Assembly: GCF_004355225.1 (NCBI RefSeq) | Contig: NZ_CP037933.1 | Coordinates: 2,480,001 to 2,544,000, forward strand | Direction: 5' to 3' | DNA length: 64,000 bases | DNA from: Flavobacterium nackdongense | GTDB taxonomy: Bacteria > Bacteroidota > Bacteroidia > Flavobacteriales > Flavobacteriaceae | Part shown: positions 8,000 through 16,788 of the stretch, piece after piece | Numbering within the stretch: position 1 is the first letter of the stretch | Layout of the letters: each line of letters starts with the position of its first letter | The notes under the pieces: model-generated | Database searches by the model: none | Seen by the model: the letters and a program-made list of their open reading frames with translations, nothing else | What the model was told of the DNA's origin: nothing | Made by a program: the position numbers and the translations under genes

Positions 8000-8386
8000 T
8001 TACTTGATAATGGTGCAAACGCCATTGACACATTTGACTTCGGTTGGAGGAGCAACAACCATACAATCTGACACAGCATTAGTTTGTATATTATAAAGGC
8101 GGTTCATTTCATTGTAAGCTTTTACCATTTCTTGCAGTTTAGGCAGGTTGACACTATTGGGAAAAACCAAATAGGACAAAGGGCCTCCGCACGGTTTTGA
8201 GCCAAAAGCAATAAATCCGCAACCCAAAGATTCGGAACAACTAAAACTGTTGATGTAATTTTGAATCTCCTGTTTTTTGGTTTCTAATTGTGAAGCAGTG
8301 ATGGAATCGTCGGCTTCATTCGAATCCGAACATTGAAAACTTTGCAATACAATAGCGAGCAGTACTATTTTAAAAAAACGTTTCAT
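8000..8386 (-). CDS. Cys-rich putative lipoprotein, 128 aa
   Basis: The N-terminus MKRFFKIVLLAIVLQSFQCSDSN looks like a lipoprotein signal with the lipidated Cys at residue 19, although the lipobox is not ideal. The mature part contains several Cys residues (CSESLGCGF, KPCGGP, VSDCMV, VKCVNGVC) that may form disulfides outside the cytoplasm. I do not recognise the family. It ends just before the CoA-transferase B gene region. Confidence 0.65.
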   Translation of the reverse strand: MKRFFKIVLLAIVLQSFQCSDSNEADDSITASQLETKKQEIQNYINSFSCSESLGCGFIAFGSKPCGGPLSYLVFPNSVNLPKLQEMVKAYNEMNRLYNIQTNAVSDCMVVAPPTEVKCVNGVCTIIK

Positions 8387-8434
8387 AATTTGACTATTAA
8401 GCGAAGTTTTAATTATTGTAAAGTTAGAAAAAAA

Positions 8435-9091
8435 TTAATCAATCACCATTTCCGGAATTTCGCCTTCGATGATTAAATCAGCTTCAGTAGAGGCGATGAT
8501 GTGGGCTACAGAAATGCCTGGCGCGCGTTCTAAGAGCTTAAAACCATTTGGAGTTACTTCGAGAACGGCTAACTCGGTTACGACCTTTTTTACGCAACCA
8601 ACGCCTGTTAAAGGCAAAGTACACTTTTTGAGGATTTTGCTTTCTCCCGCTTTGTTCACGTGCATCATAGCCACGATAATATTTTCGGCAGAAGCGACTA
8701 AATCCATCGCGCCGCCCATTCCCTTGACCATTTTTCCGGGGATTTTCCAGTTGGCAATATCGCCGTTTTCGGCTACTTCCATCGCACCAAGAATCGTCAA
8801 ATCGACGTGTTGCCCACGAATCATTCCGAAACTCATTGCAGAATCGAAGAAAGAAGCACCTTTTAAGGTGGTGATGGTTTGCTTTCCGGCGTTGATTAAG
8901 TCAGCGTCTTCCTCGCCTTCAAAAGGGAAAGGTCCCATTCCGAGAACGCCGTTTTCACTTTGAAATTCGACCTCAATTCCTTTTGGGATATAGTTGGCTA
9001 CTAAAGTTGGAATACCAATACCGAGGTTAACAAAGTATTTATCTTTGACTTCTTGGGCGATGCGTTTGGCGATGTCTTCTTTTGTTAGCAT
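8435..9091 (-). CDS. scoB: 3-oxoacid CoA-transferase subunit B
   Basis: This is the B subunit of succinyl-CoA:3-ketoacid (or acetoacetate) CoA-transferase, which moves CoA between succinyl-CoA and acetoacetate in ketone-body and fatty-acid use. At 218 aa it has the family signature SENGVLGMGP near residue 45, whose Glu forms the covalent CoA thioester, and the GGAMDLV segment. Subunit A is encoded upstream on the same strand, but a lipoprotein gene lies between them. Confidence 0.9.
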   Translation of the reverse strand: MLTKEDIAKRIAQEVKDKYFVNLGIGIPTLVANYIPKGIEVEFQSENGVLGMGPFPFEGEEDADLINAGKQTITTLKGASFFDSAMSFGMIRGQHVDLTILGAMEVAENGDIANWKIPGKMVKGMGGAMDLVASAENIIVAMMHVNKAGESKILKKCTLPLTGVGCVKKVVTELAVLEVTPNGFKLLERAPGISVAHIIASTEADLIIEGEIPEMVID

Positions 9092-9210
9092 AGTTTTGTT
9101 TTTTGAAACATATAAGTCATATAAGTTTTCTTTTCAAACTGAACCGTAGATTTTTATAGAACCATATGAGGGGTTTAAGGTCATTAAAGTTTTTGTAATA
9201 AAAATAATAT

Positions 9211-9714
9211 TCATTTTATCCTTTTCATAATAATTCCTGCAATCGGTAAACAGTCTGTTTCTAAACTGTCTTTTTGGACATATTTGATTTTTACTTTACT
9301 CAAATCGGTAGCTAATCTAATTCCAACAAGATATTCTTTTTCTTCTTTAAAGTACTCATCCACAAAATACCCATCATCTTCATCTTCATCAATTTCACCA
9401 TCACGATTCCAATTTTTATTTTCTGCAATGCCCCAATATTCTTTATCACAAGGAAGCGTTTCAGTCACCAAATGAAATTTAATAGTTTTTTTATCAAGAA
9501 TATTTATTCCTACTACTTGATTAACTTCCTCGGCAGAATATTGAAATACTAAAGAATAATCTTTCTGAGAAAACTCAGTAAAAGTGTTTTTTTGATCAAT
9601 TTTTATAGGCTTAGATTTTACTTCAACTGTTTTGCTCTTTTTAGAAACGTTATCGTTTTTACAACCAATAAAAGCAAGTATAAGAATTAAAAGTATTATG
9701 TTGTATTCTTTCAT
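9211..9714 (-). CDS. Putative lipoprotein, 167 aa, between CoA-transferase subunits
   Basis: The signal MKEYNIILLILILAFIGCKND has a clear lipobox with Cys18. The mature part has an acidic run (DGEIDEDEDDGYFVDEYFKEEKEY) that resembles a short metal-binding or linker segment. The family is not recognised. The gene is on the same strand and sits between the two CoA-transferase subunit genes, which are normally adjacent, so it looks like a later insertion. Its base composition is more AT-rich than that of the flanking genes. Confidence 0.7.
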   Translation of the reverse strand: MKEYNIILLILILAFIGCKNDNVSKKSKTVEVKSKPIKIDQKNTFTEFSQKDYSLVFQYSAEEVNQVVGINILDKKTIKFHLVTETLPCDKEYWGIAENKNWNRDGEIDEDEDDGYFVDEYFKEEKEYLVGIRLATDLSKVKIKYVQKDSLETDCLPIAGIIMKRIK

Positions 9715-9764
9715 TTGTAATTTACTTTTTTCTTTTTATTGAACTGATTACTAAAAACTGAAGT

Positions 9765-10463
9765 CTACTTTTCCCTCACTGTCCTTTTCTCAATCCTCTT
9801 CTCGTATTTTTCGCCTTGAAAGATGCGTTGCACGAATATTCCGGGAATGTGAATTTGGTTGGGGTCTAGCATTCCGGCTTCAACTAATTCTTCGACTTCG
9901 GCGATGGTGATTTTTGCGGCACCTGCCATACAGGGATTGAAATTTCGGGCGGTTCCTTTGAAAATTAGATTTCCTGCGGTGTCGCCTTTCCAAGCTTTTA
10001 CAATGGCGAAATCGGCTTTGAAAGCCAATTCCATTATGTGCATTTTTCCGTTGAATTCTCGGGTTTCTTTGCCAATGGCGACTTCGGTTCCGAAACCTGC
10101 GGGAGTGAAAAAAGCAGGAATTCCGGTTTGGGCAGCACGACATCTTTCGGCTAAAGTTCCTTGTGGAATGAGTTCTACTTCGAGTTCACCGGTCAACATT
10201 TGGCGTTCGAATTCGGCATTTTCGCCAACGTAGGAAGAAATCATTTTTTTGATTTGACGTTTTTGCAAAAGCAGTCCAAGACCAAAATCATCGACTCCCG
10301 CATTGTTGGAAATACAGGTAAGATTGGTGGTTTCTTTTTTGACGAGTTCAGCAATGGAGTTTTCGGGAATACCACATAAACCGAAACCGCCCAGCATAAG
10401 GGTCATTCCGTTTTCGATTCCTTGGAGTGCTTCTTGAACGTTATTTACTTTCTTGTTGATCAT
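9765..10463 (-). CDS. scoA: 3-oxoacid CoA-transferase subunit A
   Basis: It encodes the A subunit of the heteromeric 3-oxoacid CoA-transferase, partner of the product at 8435-9091. The 232-aa sequence starts [16 protein letters not shown] and carries the CoA-binding [11 protein letters not shown] motif at about residues 26-36 and the [13 protein letters not shown] stretch. Together the two subunits would channel acetoacetate into acetoacetyl-CoA. Spacing to the inserted lipoprotein gene is 50 bases. Confidence 0.9.
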   Translation of the reverse strand: MINKKVNNVQEALQGIENGMTLMLGGFGLCGIPENSIAELVKKETTNLTCISNNAGVDDFGLGLLLQKRQIKKMISSYVGENAEFERQMLTGELEVELIPQGTLAERCRAAQTGIPAFFTPAGFGTEVAIGKETREFNGKMHIMELAFKADFAIVKAWKGDTAGNLIFKGTARNFNPCMAGAAKITIAEVEELVEAGMLDPNQIHIPGIFVQRIFQGEKYEKRIEKRTVREK

Positions 10464-10496
10464 AATTGGTTACTAATTTAAACAATTAAAAGCATT

Positions 10497-11318
10497 TTAT
10501 TTCAAATTTTTAAGGGTTTTGAAAGCTGTTTTCGTCGCCATAATTCTAGCTGATAGAAATTCGTCGTTATAGGCTTCCTTTTTGATGGGTTCAAGGTTGG
10601 TAGCAAAGAAATAAACCTTGTTTTTTGCCTCAAAATAACCAACGAACCAACCATTATACCATTCGTTTTTTACGGATAAACCTGTTTTGCCGCTTAAGGT
10701 ATAAGCATCGGTTTTCTCGATTAATAGTATGTTTTTTACTATTGATTCTGTTCTTTTTGAAATAGGTAATTCTGAAAAATAGAATCTTTTTAGGAACTGA
10801 ATTTGTTGGGTTTGCGTTATTTTAGATTCACCTTCTAGCCAAAAATTGTCGATGGTTGAACTATCAAAAATCATTTCTTTATAATTGATTTTCTTAAGAT
10901 AGGTTTTCATTCTTTCGACACCAATTTTTCGTGCCACTTCCTGATAACAAGGCACGCAAGAAAATTGAAATGCTTCTTTGAACGTTAAGTCTTGTTCCCA
11001 TTTTTTATTCCATCTTTGTTCTCCATTCCATTTAAAAATAGCGGAATCATTTTTTATAACGCCTGTTTCAAGCGCAATAATAGAATTGGGAATTTTAAAT
11101 GTTGATGCTGGAATATTACCCTTTTTTGCCCAAGAAAAATCATTGGAATAATAGGTTTTTTTTGAAAAATCGTAGATTAATACGGCTCCTTTAACTTTTA
11201 AACTGTCTAGAATTTTGCTGAATTCAGGAACAAGAGTTTCTTTTTCCGGACTGTTTTTTGTTTGACAAGTCATCGTTAAACTCATCAAAAGAATCCAAAT
11301 AGAAACTATTCTTTTCAT
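10497..11318 (-). CDS. Class D (OXA-type) beta-lactamase-like protein
   Basis: The 273-aa protein has the class D serine hydrolase motifs in order: S72-T-F-K75 (nucleophile and carboxylatable Lys), S120-C-V122, FWLEG at 159-163, and K211-T-G213. In place of the usual Y-G-N there is Y146-K-E, so activity and spectrum are uncertain. The N-terminus MKRIVSIWILLMSLTMTCQ suggests export, perhaps as a lipoprotein through Cys18. It could be a housekeeping chromosomal homologue rather than an acquired resistance gene. It is followed by the CoA-transferase genes on the same strand. Confidence 0.8.
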   Translation of the reverse strand: MKRIVSIWILLMSLTMTCQTKNSPEKETLVPEFSKILDSLKVKGAVLIYDFSKKTYYSNDFSWAKKGNIPASTFKIPNSIIALETGVIKNDSAIFKWNGEQRWNKKWEQDLTFKEAFQFSCVPCYQEVARKIGVERMKTYLKKINYKEMIFDSSTIDNFWLEGESKITQTQQIQFLKRFYFSELPISKRTESIVKNILLIEKTDAYTLSGKTGLSVKNEWYNGWFVGYFEAKNKVYFFATNLEPIKKEAYNDEFLSARIMATKTAFKTLKNLK

Positions 11319-11350
11319 TAATATTTTAGTTTATGTTTTGAAAACAAATG

Positions 11351-11431
11351 CCCTAGCCCTGATAGCAGTGTAAATCCTTATGTGCCGGTGTTCGGCACAT
11401 AAGATTGTAACGAAGAGCAGGAAATAGCTCC
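11351..11431. repeat. Interspersed structured element with central hairpin
   Basis: The element begins CCCTAGCCCTGATAG and ends GAGCAGGAAATAGCTCC, conserved-looking ends that I associate with a repeat common in flavobacterial genomes. The centre is a perfect 11-bp hairpin (CTTATGTGCCG at 11377-11387, CGGCACATAAG at 11393-11403, 5-base loop). The right end can form a small second stem (GAGC at 11415-11418, GCTC at 11427-11430). It may be a structured RNA such as the Flavo-1 class, or a DNA repeat. It lies between the PBP1A stop and the beta-lactamase gene start. Confidence 0.5.
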
Positions 11432-11455
11432 TTATTAAACAAATCAAAAACCAGT

Positions 11456-11481
11456 GAGATTGCCTCGTTCCTCGCAATGAC
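11456..11481. repeat. REP-like palindromic repeat next to PBP1A stop
   Basis: On the minus strand it reads GTCATTGCGAG then GAACGAGGCAATCTC, a partly palindromic repeat. A closely similar copy (GTCATTGCGAG ... CGAAGCAATCTC) lies inside the dprA coding sequence at 30457-30483. This copy abuts the PBP1A stop codon. Confidence 0.6.
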
Positions 11482-11483
11482 TG

Positions 11484-13796
11484 TTACATTTCGAATTCCT
11501 CTGTTTCTTCTTCTACGGCTGTCGTATCTTTCACAACGGCGCGTCGGGTGTAACAATCCACTTTTATCGAAAGATTGGCAGGTCTATCGAAGGGCTCTTT
11601 GGACACTTTGAGGTTTTCGTCTTCATAGCATTTTTTCATAAAATAGGCCCAAATCGGGAGTGCGGCTGTTGCTCCTTGACCATAAGTAAGGCTTTTGAAG
11701 CGTGCCGAACGGTCTTCGCAACCTACCCAAACTCCGGTAACTAGGTTGGGTACCATTCCCATAAACCAACCATCGGATTGGTTTTGAGTGGTTCCGGTTT
11801 TACCCGCAATTGGATTGGTAAACATATACGGATAACCTGTCCAGCGATTGTCGCCGCTTCCGCCACCCTGCGTACGTAATCTTGCTCCTGAACCACTTTC
11901 GGTTACTCCTTCGAGCAATTTGATTACCGCAAAAGCAATGTCTTTGTTCAATACATCGTGCGATTCTGGAATGGGTTCGTAGATGATTACACCGCTTTTG
12001 TCTTCAATACGTGAAATGAATTGCGGTTTTACATACACCCCTTGATTGGCAAAGGTTCCGTAGGCTGCCACCATATCTTCGACGGTGATGTCAACTGCTC
12101 CTAAGGCGATCGAAGGTTGCGCCGGAATTTGAGATTTTACACCCAATTTGTGTGTCAATTCGATAACGGCTTCTGGACCTGTTTTGTCTATCAATTTTGC
12201 TGAAATGGTGTTGATGGAGTTGGCCAATCCTTGTTTCAAAGTCACCATTCCGCGGTAACTGTTGTTGGAGTTTCTTGGTTCCCAATCTTCGGTTACGTGG
12301 TGGCGTCCTTTTCGAATCATAAATGGGCCGTCGAGAATCGTATCGCAAGGTGACATTCCCAATTGTTCGATGGCTGTGGCATAAACGAAAGGTTTGAATG
12401 TGGAGCCTACTTGTCTCGCGCCTTGTCCTACGTGATCGTATTGGAAATATTTGTAATTGATACCGCCCACCCAAGCTTTGATGTTTCCGGTTTGCGGTTC
12501 CATCGCCATTAAACCCGATTGTAGAAAGTGTTTGTAGTATCGAATAGAATCTAAAGGCGTCATTATGGTGTCTCTTTCTCCTTTCCAAGTGAATACTTTC
12601 ATTTTGGTTTTTTGACTGAAAGAGGCGATGATTTCTTCCTCGGATTTATCCATTTCAGCCATTACTGTCCAACGATAGGAAGCCTTCATGGCTTGTTTCA
12701 TAATTCGGTCGGTTTCTGCCTGCGAAATATTTACAAAAGGAGCATTTTTGTTGGTTTTGGCTTCTTCAAAAAATTGTTCTTGTAGGTTTGCCATGTGTTT
12801 TTCAACGGCTTCTTCGGCGTGCAATTGCATTCTGGAATCTATGGTAGTGTATATTTTTAGACCGTCTTTGTAAATGTTATAATCGGACCCATCGGCTTTT
12901 TTGTTTTCCTCTCCCCATTTTTTCATATAATCGCGCAAATATTCTCGGAAATAGGTTGCGGTTCCTTCGCGGTGACTTTCTAATTTGAAACGTAGAGTGA
13001 TGGGCAAAGCTTGTAGTTTAAGCTTTTGATCTTCGGAAATAATTCCAACCTTTTCCATTTGAGATAGCACTACATTTCTACGGTTTTTCACACCTTGCGG
13101 ATTTCTAACCGGATTGTATAAACCGGAGTTTTTGAACATTCCAACCAAGATTGCCGATTCGTCTATGGTTAAATCTTTGGGAGCTTTTGAAAAATAAGTT
13201 TGTGCAGCTGAACTTACTCCTACCGAATAATTACCGAAATCATAGACATTGCAATACATCGCAATGATTTCGTTTTTAGTGTATTGTCTTTCCAATCGAA
13301 TGGCAATAATCCATTCCTTGATTTTTTGGACCATCCTAAAAGGAAGGAACTTGGAGCCCTCACCGTGGAATAATTGTTTGGCCAATTGTTGGGTCAAAGT
13401 CGATGCTCCTCCGCTTGTTCCCAGGCTAAAAACAGCTCTTAGAGTTCCTCTGCCATCGATACCTGAATGTTCGTAAAAACGCACATCTTCGGTTGCAACT
13501 AGCGCATCAACGAGGTTTTTGGGCAAGTCGGAATATTTTAATTGAGAGCGATTTTTTTCGAAATATTTACCTAAAATGACTCCATCTGAAGAGATAATTT
13601 CAGTGGCTAAATTAGAATCCGGGTTTTCTAAATCTTCGAATGAAGGCATAGATCCGAAAAGTCCCCAAGAGGCAAAAAGGAAAAATAATAACAATCCTCC
13701 TAGTCCATAAAAGAAGATTTTCCAGAATTTATTTTTGTAGTAGTTGATGTCTTTTTCTACTTTTTTTGTTTGAATATTGTTTTTTTGACTAGCCAT
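11484..13796 (-). CDS. Penicillin-binding protein 1A, bifunctional
   Basis: This class A PBP polymerises and cross-links peptidoglycan at the outer face of the inner membrane. At 770 aa it has a short cytoplasmic N-terminus, one membrane segment (about 30-50), the glycosyltransferase domain (EDVRFYEHSGID, then GGASTLTQQLAKQLF) and the transpeptidase domain with SxxK (GSTFKPF), SxN (SINT) and KTG (AGKTGTT) motifs. It is the last gene of a run with gldH and ricT, starting 9 bases after gldH, so the three are probably one operon. Confidence 0.93.
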   Translation of the reverse strand: MASQKNNIQTKKVEKDINYYKNKFWKIFFYGLGGLLLFFLFASWGLFGSMPSFEDLENPDSNLATEIISSDGVILGKYFEKNRSQLKYSDLPKNLVDALVATEDVRFYEHSGIDGRGTLRAVFSLGTSGGASTLTQQLAKQLFHGEGSKFLPFRMVQKIKEWIIAIRLERQYTKNEIIAMYCNVYDFGNYSVGVSSAAQTYFSKAPKDLTIDESAILVGMFKNSGLYNPVRNPQGVKNRRNVVLSQMEKVGIISEDQKLKLQALPITLRFKLESHREGTATYFREYLRDYMKKWGEENKKADGSDYNIYKDGLKIYTTIDSRMQLHAEEAVEKHMANLQEQFFEEAKTNKNAPFVNISQAETDRIMKQAMKASYRWTVMAEMDKSEEEIIASFSQKTKMKVFTWKGERDTIMTPLDSIRYYKHFLQSGLMAMEPQTGNIKAWVGGINYKYFQYDHVGQGARQVGSTFKPFVYATAIEQLGMSPCDTILDGPFMIRKGRHHVTEDWEPRNSNNSYRGMVTLKQGLANSINTISAKLIDKTGPEAVIELTHKLGVKSQIPAQPSIALGAVDITVEDMVAAYGTFANQGVYVKPQFISRIEDKSGVIIYEPIPESHDVLNKDIAFAVIKLLEGVTESGSGARLRTQGGGSGDNRWTGYPYMFTNPIAGKTGTTQNQSDGWFMGMVPNLVTGVWVGCEDRSARFKSLTYGQGATAALPIWAYFMKKCYEDENLKVSKEPFDRPANLSIKVDCYTRRAVVKDTTAVEEETEEFEM

Positions 13797-13805
13797 AATA
13801 CCTTC

Positions 13806-14285
13806 TTATTCTATATTTTCTATTCTAAAACCAACTTCTGTAATACCCTCCAAAGCTGTTACACCGGGAACTTTTCCGTTTTCGCGAACCGCTTGTTTGA
13901 TATTTACTTTGTATTTTCCTCTAAATCGTACTTTTTCTTTGAAAAAAAGTTTATTTTCTTTGATGTCTGAAAAACCATCTCCCATTAGCGAACCGTCTGG
14001 ATTGGCCATTTGATATTCCAGTGTGTCTACTTTTGTAAAGCCGTTGGGCAATTCTAAGCCCACGATCAAAAAGAGATTGTTGAACTTGTAGTCGTTGTTG
14101 TCTCTCAAAGTTACAAAAAGATTGTATCGTTTAGTCGAATCTAATTGGGGTAAATCGAAACTTACGACACTGTCCTTGTGCCAAGCTGTTCCCACGGATT
14201 TATATTCGTCGAAAACTCTTTTTTTGTCGCAGGAAAAAAAGAGAATTACAACTAAAACTAGTACGGCACTATTCCTTATTCTCAT
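13806..14285 (-). CDS. gldH: Gliding motility lipoprotein GldH
   Basis: GldH is a lipoprotein required for gliding in Flavobacterium; it belongs to the set of Gld lipoproteins tied to the motility/type IX secretion machinery. The 159-aa sequence begins with a lipoprotein signal (VLVVILFFSCDKKRVF, Cys20) and continues YKSVGTAWHKDSVVSFDLPQLDS, which I recognise as GldH. Its start overlaps the end of ricT by 17 bases. The order ricT-gldH-PBP1A on one strand indicates co-transcription. Confidence 0.9.
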   Translation of the reverse strand: MRIRNSAVLVLVVILFFSCDKKRVFDEYKSVGTAWHKDSVVSFDLPQLDSTKRYNLFVTLRDNNDYKFNNLFLIVGLELPNGFTKVDTLEYQMANPDGSLMGDGFSDIKENKLFFKEKVRFRGKYKVNIKQAVRENGKVPGVTALEGITEVGFRIENIE

Positions 14286-15618
14286 TTTTAGTAATAATTA
14301 TAGGTTTTCTGGCAACAACAGGTTTTTTCTCACTCGGATTGTTCTGTTTTGTGTTGTTGTTTGGCCTGTTATTATTATGATTTTGTTTGTTATTATTGGG
14401 TCTGTTATTGTTGTTCCTATTCGCATTATTGTTGGCGCCATTCTTTGTATTGGCCTCATTGGTGGAGTTGGCAACAATAGCATTATCCCCGTTTTTGCGT
14501 TTTTTATTCGGCTTTTTCTTTTTCTTAGGTTGGTCAAAACGGGTTAAACTTTCTTGACCCATGGCGTTATTAAAGTGTTTTTCGGGTTCTTGAACCATTA
14601 CAATGGCAAAATCTTCGAGCGAAGCCACTTTATTTTTAAGTTTGTTTTCGGCTATAATCTCTTTGACCTGATCAATTTTTAAAACGTGCCAATTGGCAAA
14701 ATCATTGGTGTAAGCAAACCACATCAAGCCTTTGAAAATATCCTGTTTTTGACAAACTGCGTCTCCTTTTTCGGTGATTAATTTGGTGTCAAAGTCTGGA
14801 AACCCTTTTAGAGCATCCATATAAGTGTCGAGTTCGTAATTCAAACAACATTTTAATTTACCGCATTGTCCAGCCAGTTTTTGAGGGTTTAGAGACAATT
14901 GTTGGTAACGCGCTGCCGAGGTGTTTACGCTTCTAAAATCAGTGAGCCAAGTGGAACAACACAGTTCTCGACCGCAAGACCCAATTCCGCCCAAACGAGC
15001 CGCTTCTTGACGCAAACCAACTTGTTTCATTTCGACTCTGGTGCTGAATTCTTTTGCAAAGTCTTTGATTAAAAGTCTAAAATCGACTCTGTCATTGGCT
15101 GTGTAATAAAACGTCGCTTTGGATCCATCGCCTTGAAATTCGATATCAGAAATTTTCATTTCAAGTTTTTGGGCTATGGCCAACTCACGAGCACGAACCT
15201 TCATCGGCTCTTCTTTATCACGTGCTGCTGACCAAATATCGATGTCCCGTTGGGATGCTTTACGATAGACTTTAGGAATATCGGTACTGCTATGATTTAC
15301 ACCTTTTTTCTTCATTTGAATTCGAACCAATTCGCCTGTTAGGGTCACAATTCCTATGTCGTGGCCCGGAGAGGCTTCGGTTGCGACAATGTCGCCCATG
15401 CTTAAAGTTAGCTTTTCGGTATTGCGAAAAAATTCTTTTCTTCCGTTTTTAAAACGAACTTCCACACAGTCAAAAGGGGTTTCTCCGTTGGGCAAACTCA
15501 TATTAGAAAGCCAGTCGAAAACCGTTAATTTGTTGCAGCTATCGGTGCCGCAGGTCCCATTATTTTTACAACCCTTTGGAGCGCCTCCATCAGAAGTTGA
15601 ACAACTTGTACATGCCAT
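14269..15618 (-). CDS. ricT: RicT/PSP1-domain regulatory protein with Asn-rich tail
   Basis: The 449-aa protein belongs to the PSP1/YaaT (RicT) family, cytosolic proteins whose conserved Cys residues can hold Fe-S clusters in the Ric complex of Bacillus. Here the core contains GSCGRELCCSTWLTDF and CGKLKCCLNYELD, and the N-terminus is also Cys-rich (ACTSCSTSDGGAPKGCKNNGTC shortened pattern). The last ~90 residues are low-complexity, dominated by Asn, Lys and Pro. The role in Bacteroidetes is not settled. The end overlaps gldH. Confidence 0.85.
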   Translation of the reverse strand: MACTSCSTSDGGAPKGCKNNGTCGTDSCNKLTVFDWLSNMSLPNGETPFDCVEVRFKNGRKEFFRNTEKLTLSMGDIVATEASPGHDIGIVTLTGELVRIQMKKKGVNHSSTDIPKVYRKASQRDIDIWSAARDKEEPMKVRARELAIAQKLEMKISDIEFQGDGSKATFYYTANDRVDFRLLIKDFAKEFSTRVEMKQVGLRQEAARLGGIGSCGRELCCSTWLTDFRSVNTSAARYQQLSLNPQKLAGQCGKLKCCLNYELDTYMDALKGFPDFDTKLITEKGDAVCQKQDIFKGLMWFAYTNDFANWHVLKIDQVKEIIAENKLKNKVASLEDFAIVMVQEPEKHFNNAMGQESLTRFDQPKKKKKPNKKRKNGDNAIVANSTNEANTKNGANNNANRNNNNRPNNNKQNHNNNRPNNNTKQNNPSEKKPVVARKPIIITKNENKE

Positions 15619-15725
15619 AATTTTATATGTCGTATTGCGACGGGCGCAATTTAAGTTCTTAAACGTTTAAGTTTGTAAAGATAGTATTTTTTTAGTTTTA
15701 GATTTTCAAGTTTTCGAAAACAAAA

Positions 15726-15758
15726 AACCTCCATTTCTTTTTACGGAAATAGAGGTTT
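15726..15758 (-). terminator. Hairpin, probable second terminator behind the Sus operon
   Basis: On the minus strand AACCTCTATTTC pairs with GAAATGGAGGTT (one mismatch) and is followed by a T run, the form of an intrinsic terminator for minus-strand transcripts. It lies about 100 bases beyond a stronger hairpin at 15861-15882, with no gene visible between them. Confidence 0.5.
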
Positions 15759-15860
15759 GAAGAAATACATTTTAAGTGTTATTTATCCCACCAAACTGGG
15801 GTAACAAGGATTTGAAATAGGTTGAATTCTTGAAAAGTTTAAAAAATTTAAAACAAAAAA

Positions 15861-15882
15861 CCATCTTAGAAAACTAAGATGG
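15861..15882 (-). terminator. Intrinsic terminator of the Sus/DUF4397 operon
   Basis: A perfect 9-bp stem (CCATCTTAG and CTAAGATGG) with a 4-base loop. On the minus strand it is followed by a run of six T. It lies 26 bases past the stop of the DUF4397 gene and should end the susC-susD-DUF4397 transcript. Confidence 0.75.
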
Positions 15883-15907
15883 CTTTAAGTACTTAACCAA
15901 AACAATA

Positions 15908-16762
15908 TTATCTATTCGTGTAAAAAGTAATCGCTGGAACATTAACTGTCGTGCTTGGTGCTCCGGCAGATAAGCCTCCTACGAAGCCTCTAGAGAAAAA
16001 AGTATATATTCTACTACTTCTTGGGGTAATTGTCGTTGAGGCAATTACAGTTGTAGTCCCCGCTGTGCGCAATTGAACTGCATAAGCAATTGATTCAGTT
16101 TGCAAGTTCGGTTCCATTGCTATAAATGCAGTGCTTCCAGCCAAATAACCAATATTGCTAAATTTTGCGACCTCCTTTACAACCGAAGGAGTTGTAGATG
16201 TTGCAGGTACAGTTTTAGTAACAACAAGATCATATCCAGCAGTGGGTGTATTGGTAATTGCGTTGATGAAACGAACATAGCATAAGGTAGAATTTGATGC
16301 TACACTAAAATCATCTGCAATGGTATAATTGGTATACGTTGGAAAGCCAACTAAAAAGTTAGAATAGCGTTTTCCCGCCTCTAAGTTCAAATCCTGAGTC
16401 AATAATAGACTTTCAGGAACTGTAGTAGTCGCAGGGATAACCACTTTCATTTTTTGATTTCCTGCCAATACAGAGCTGTAATTAATTGATGCTGGGAATG
16501 TACCCCCAATACCAAAACCTACTGGCAAACCAGTCGAAATAGCCACCGGAGTGTATTTTACATTATCATTACCGAAGTAATTTATGGTAAAATTGGTTCC
16601 TGCTGGTCCAACTGCGGTGTGAATAAACTTTACACTTGCAGCATTTTCAGCTACAGGTTGTTCTAATTGTTGAAACACGTGCTCATCATCACAAGATAAT
16701 AATGCAATACCTACCAAAGCAGGTAAAAGTGCTCTTGTTAATTTTATAAATTTATTTTTCAT
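15908..16762 (-). CDS. DUF4397 lipoprotein of the Sus-like operon
   Basis: The 284-aa protein has a lipoprotein signal (ALLPALVGIALLSCDDE, Cys24) and a DUF4397 beta-sandwich, recognisable from ASVKFIHTAVGPAGTNFTINYFGN near residues 42-65 and the repeated strand pattern after it. DUF4397 lipoproteins often accompany SusC/SusD pairs and may be surface-exposed binding components. It lies 26 bases downstream of the susD-like gene on the same strand and is followed by a terminator. Confidence 0.8.
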   Translation of the reverse strand: MKNKFIKLTRALLPALVGIALLSCDDEHVFQQLEQPVAENAASVKFIHTAVGPAGTNFTINYFGNDNVKYTPVAISTGLPVGFGIGGTFPASINYSSVLAGNQKMKVVIPATTTVPESLLLTQDLNLEAGKRYSNFLVGFPTYTNYTIADDFSVASNSTLCYVRFINAITNTPTAGYDLVVTKTVPATSTTPSVVKEVAKFSNIGYLAGSTAFIAMEPNLQTESIAYAVQLRTAGTTTVIASTTITPRSSRIYTFFSRGFVGGLSAGAPSTTVNVPAITFYTNR

Positions 16763-16788
16763 TTACTTTTTTTTAAGAATTACACTAA

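Noticed and set aside
11353..11556. 67-codon minus-strand frame behind PBP1A
   Set aside because: It translates the structured element and the REP-like repeat (VIARNEAIS) and overlaps the PBP1A end in another frame.
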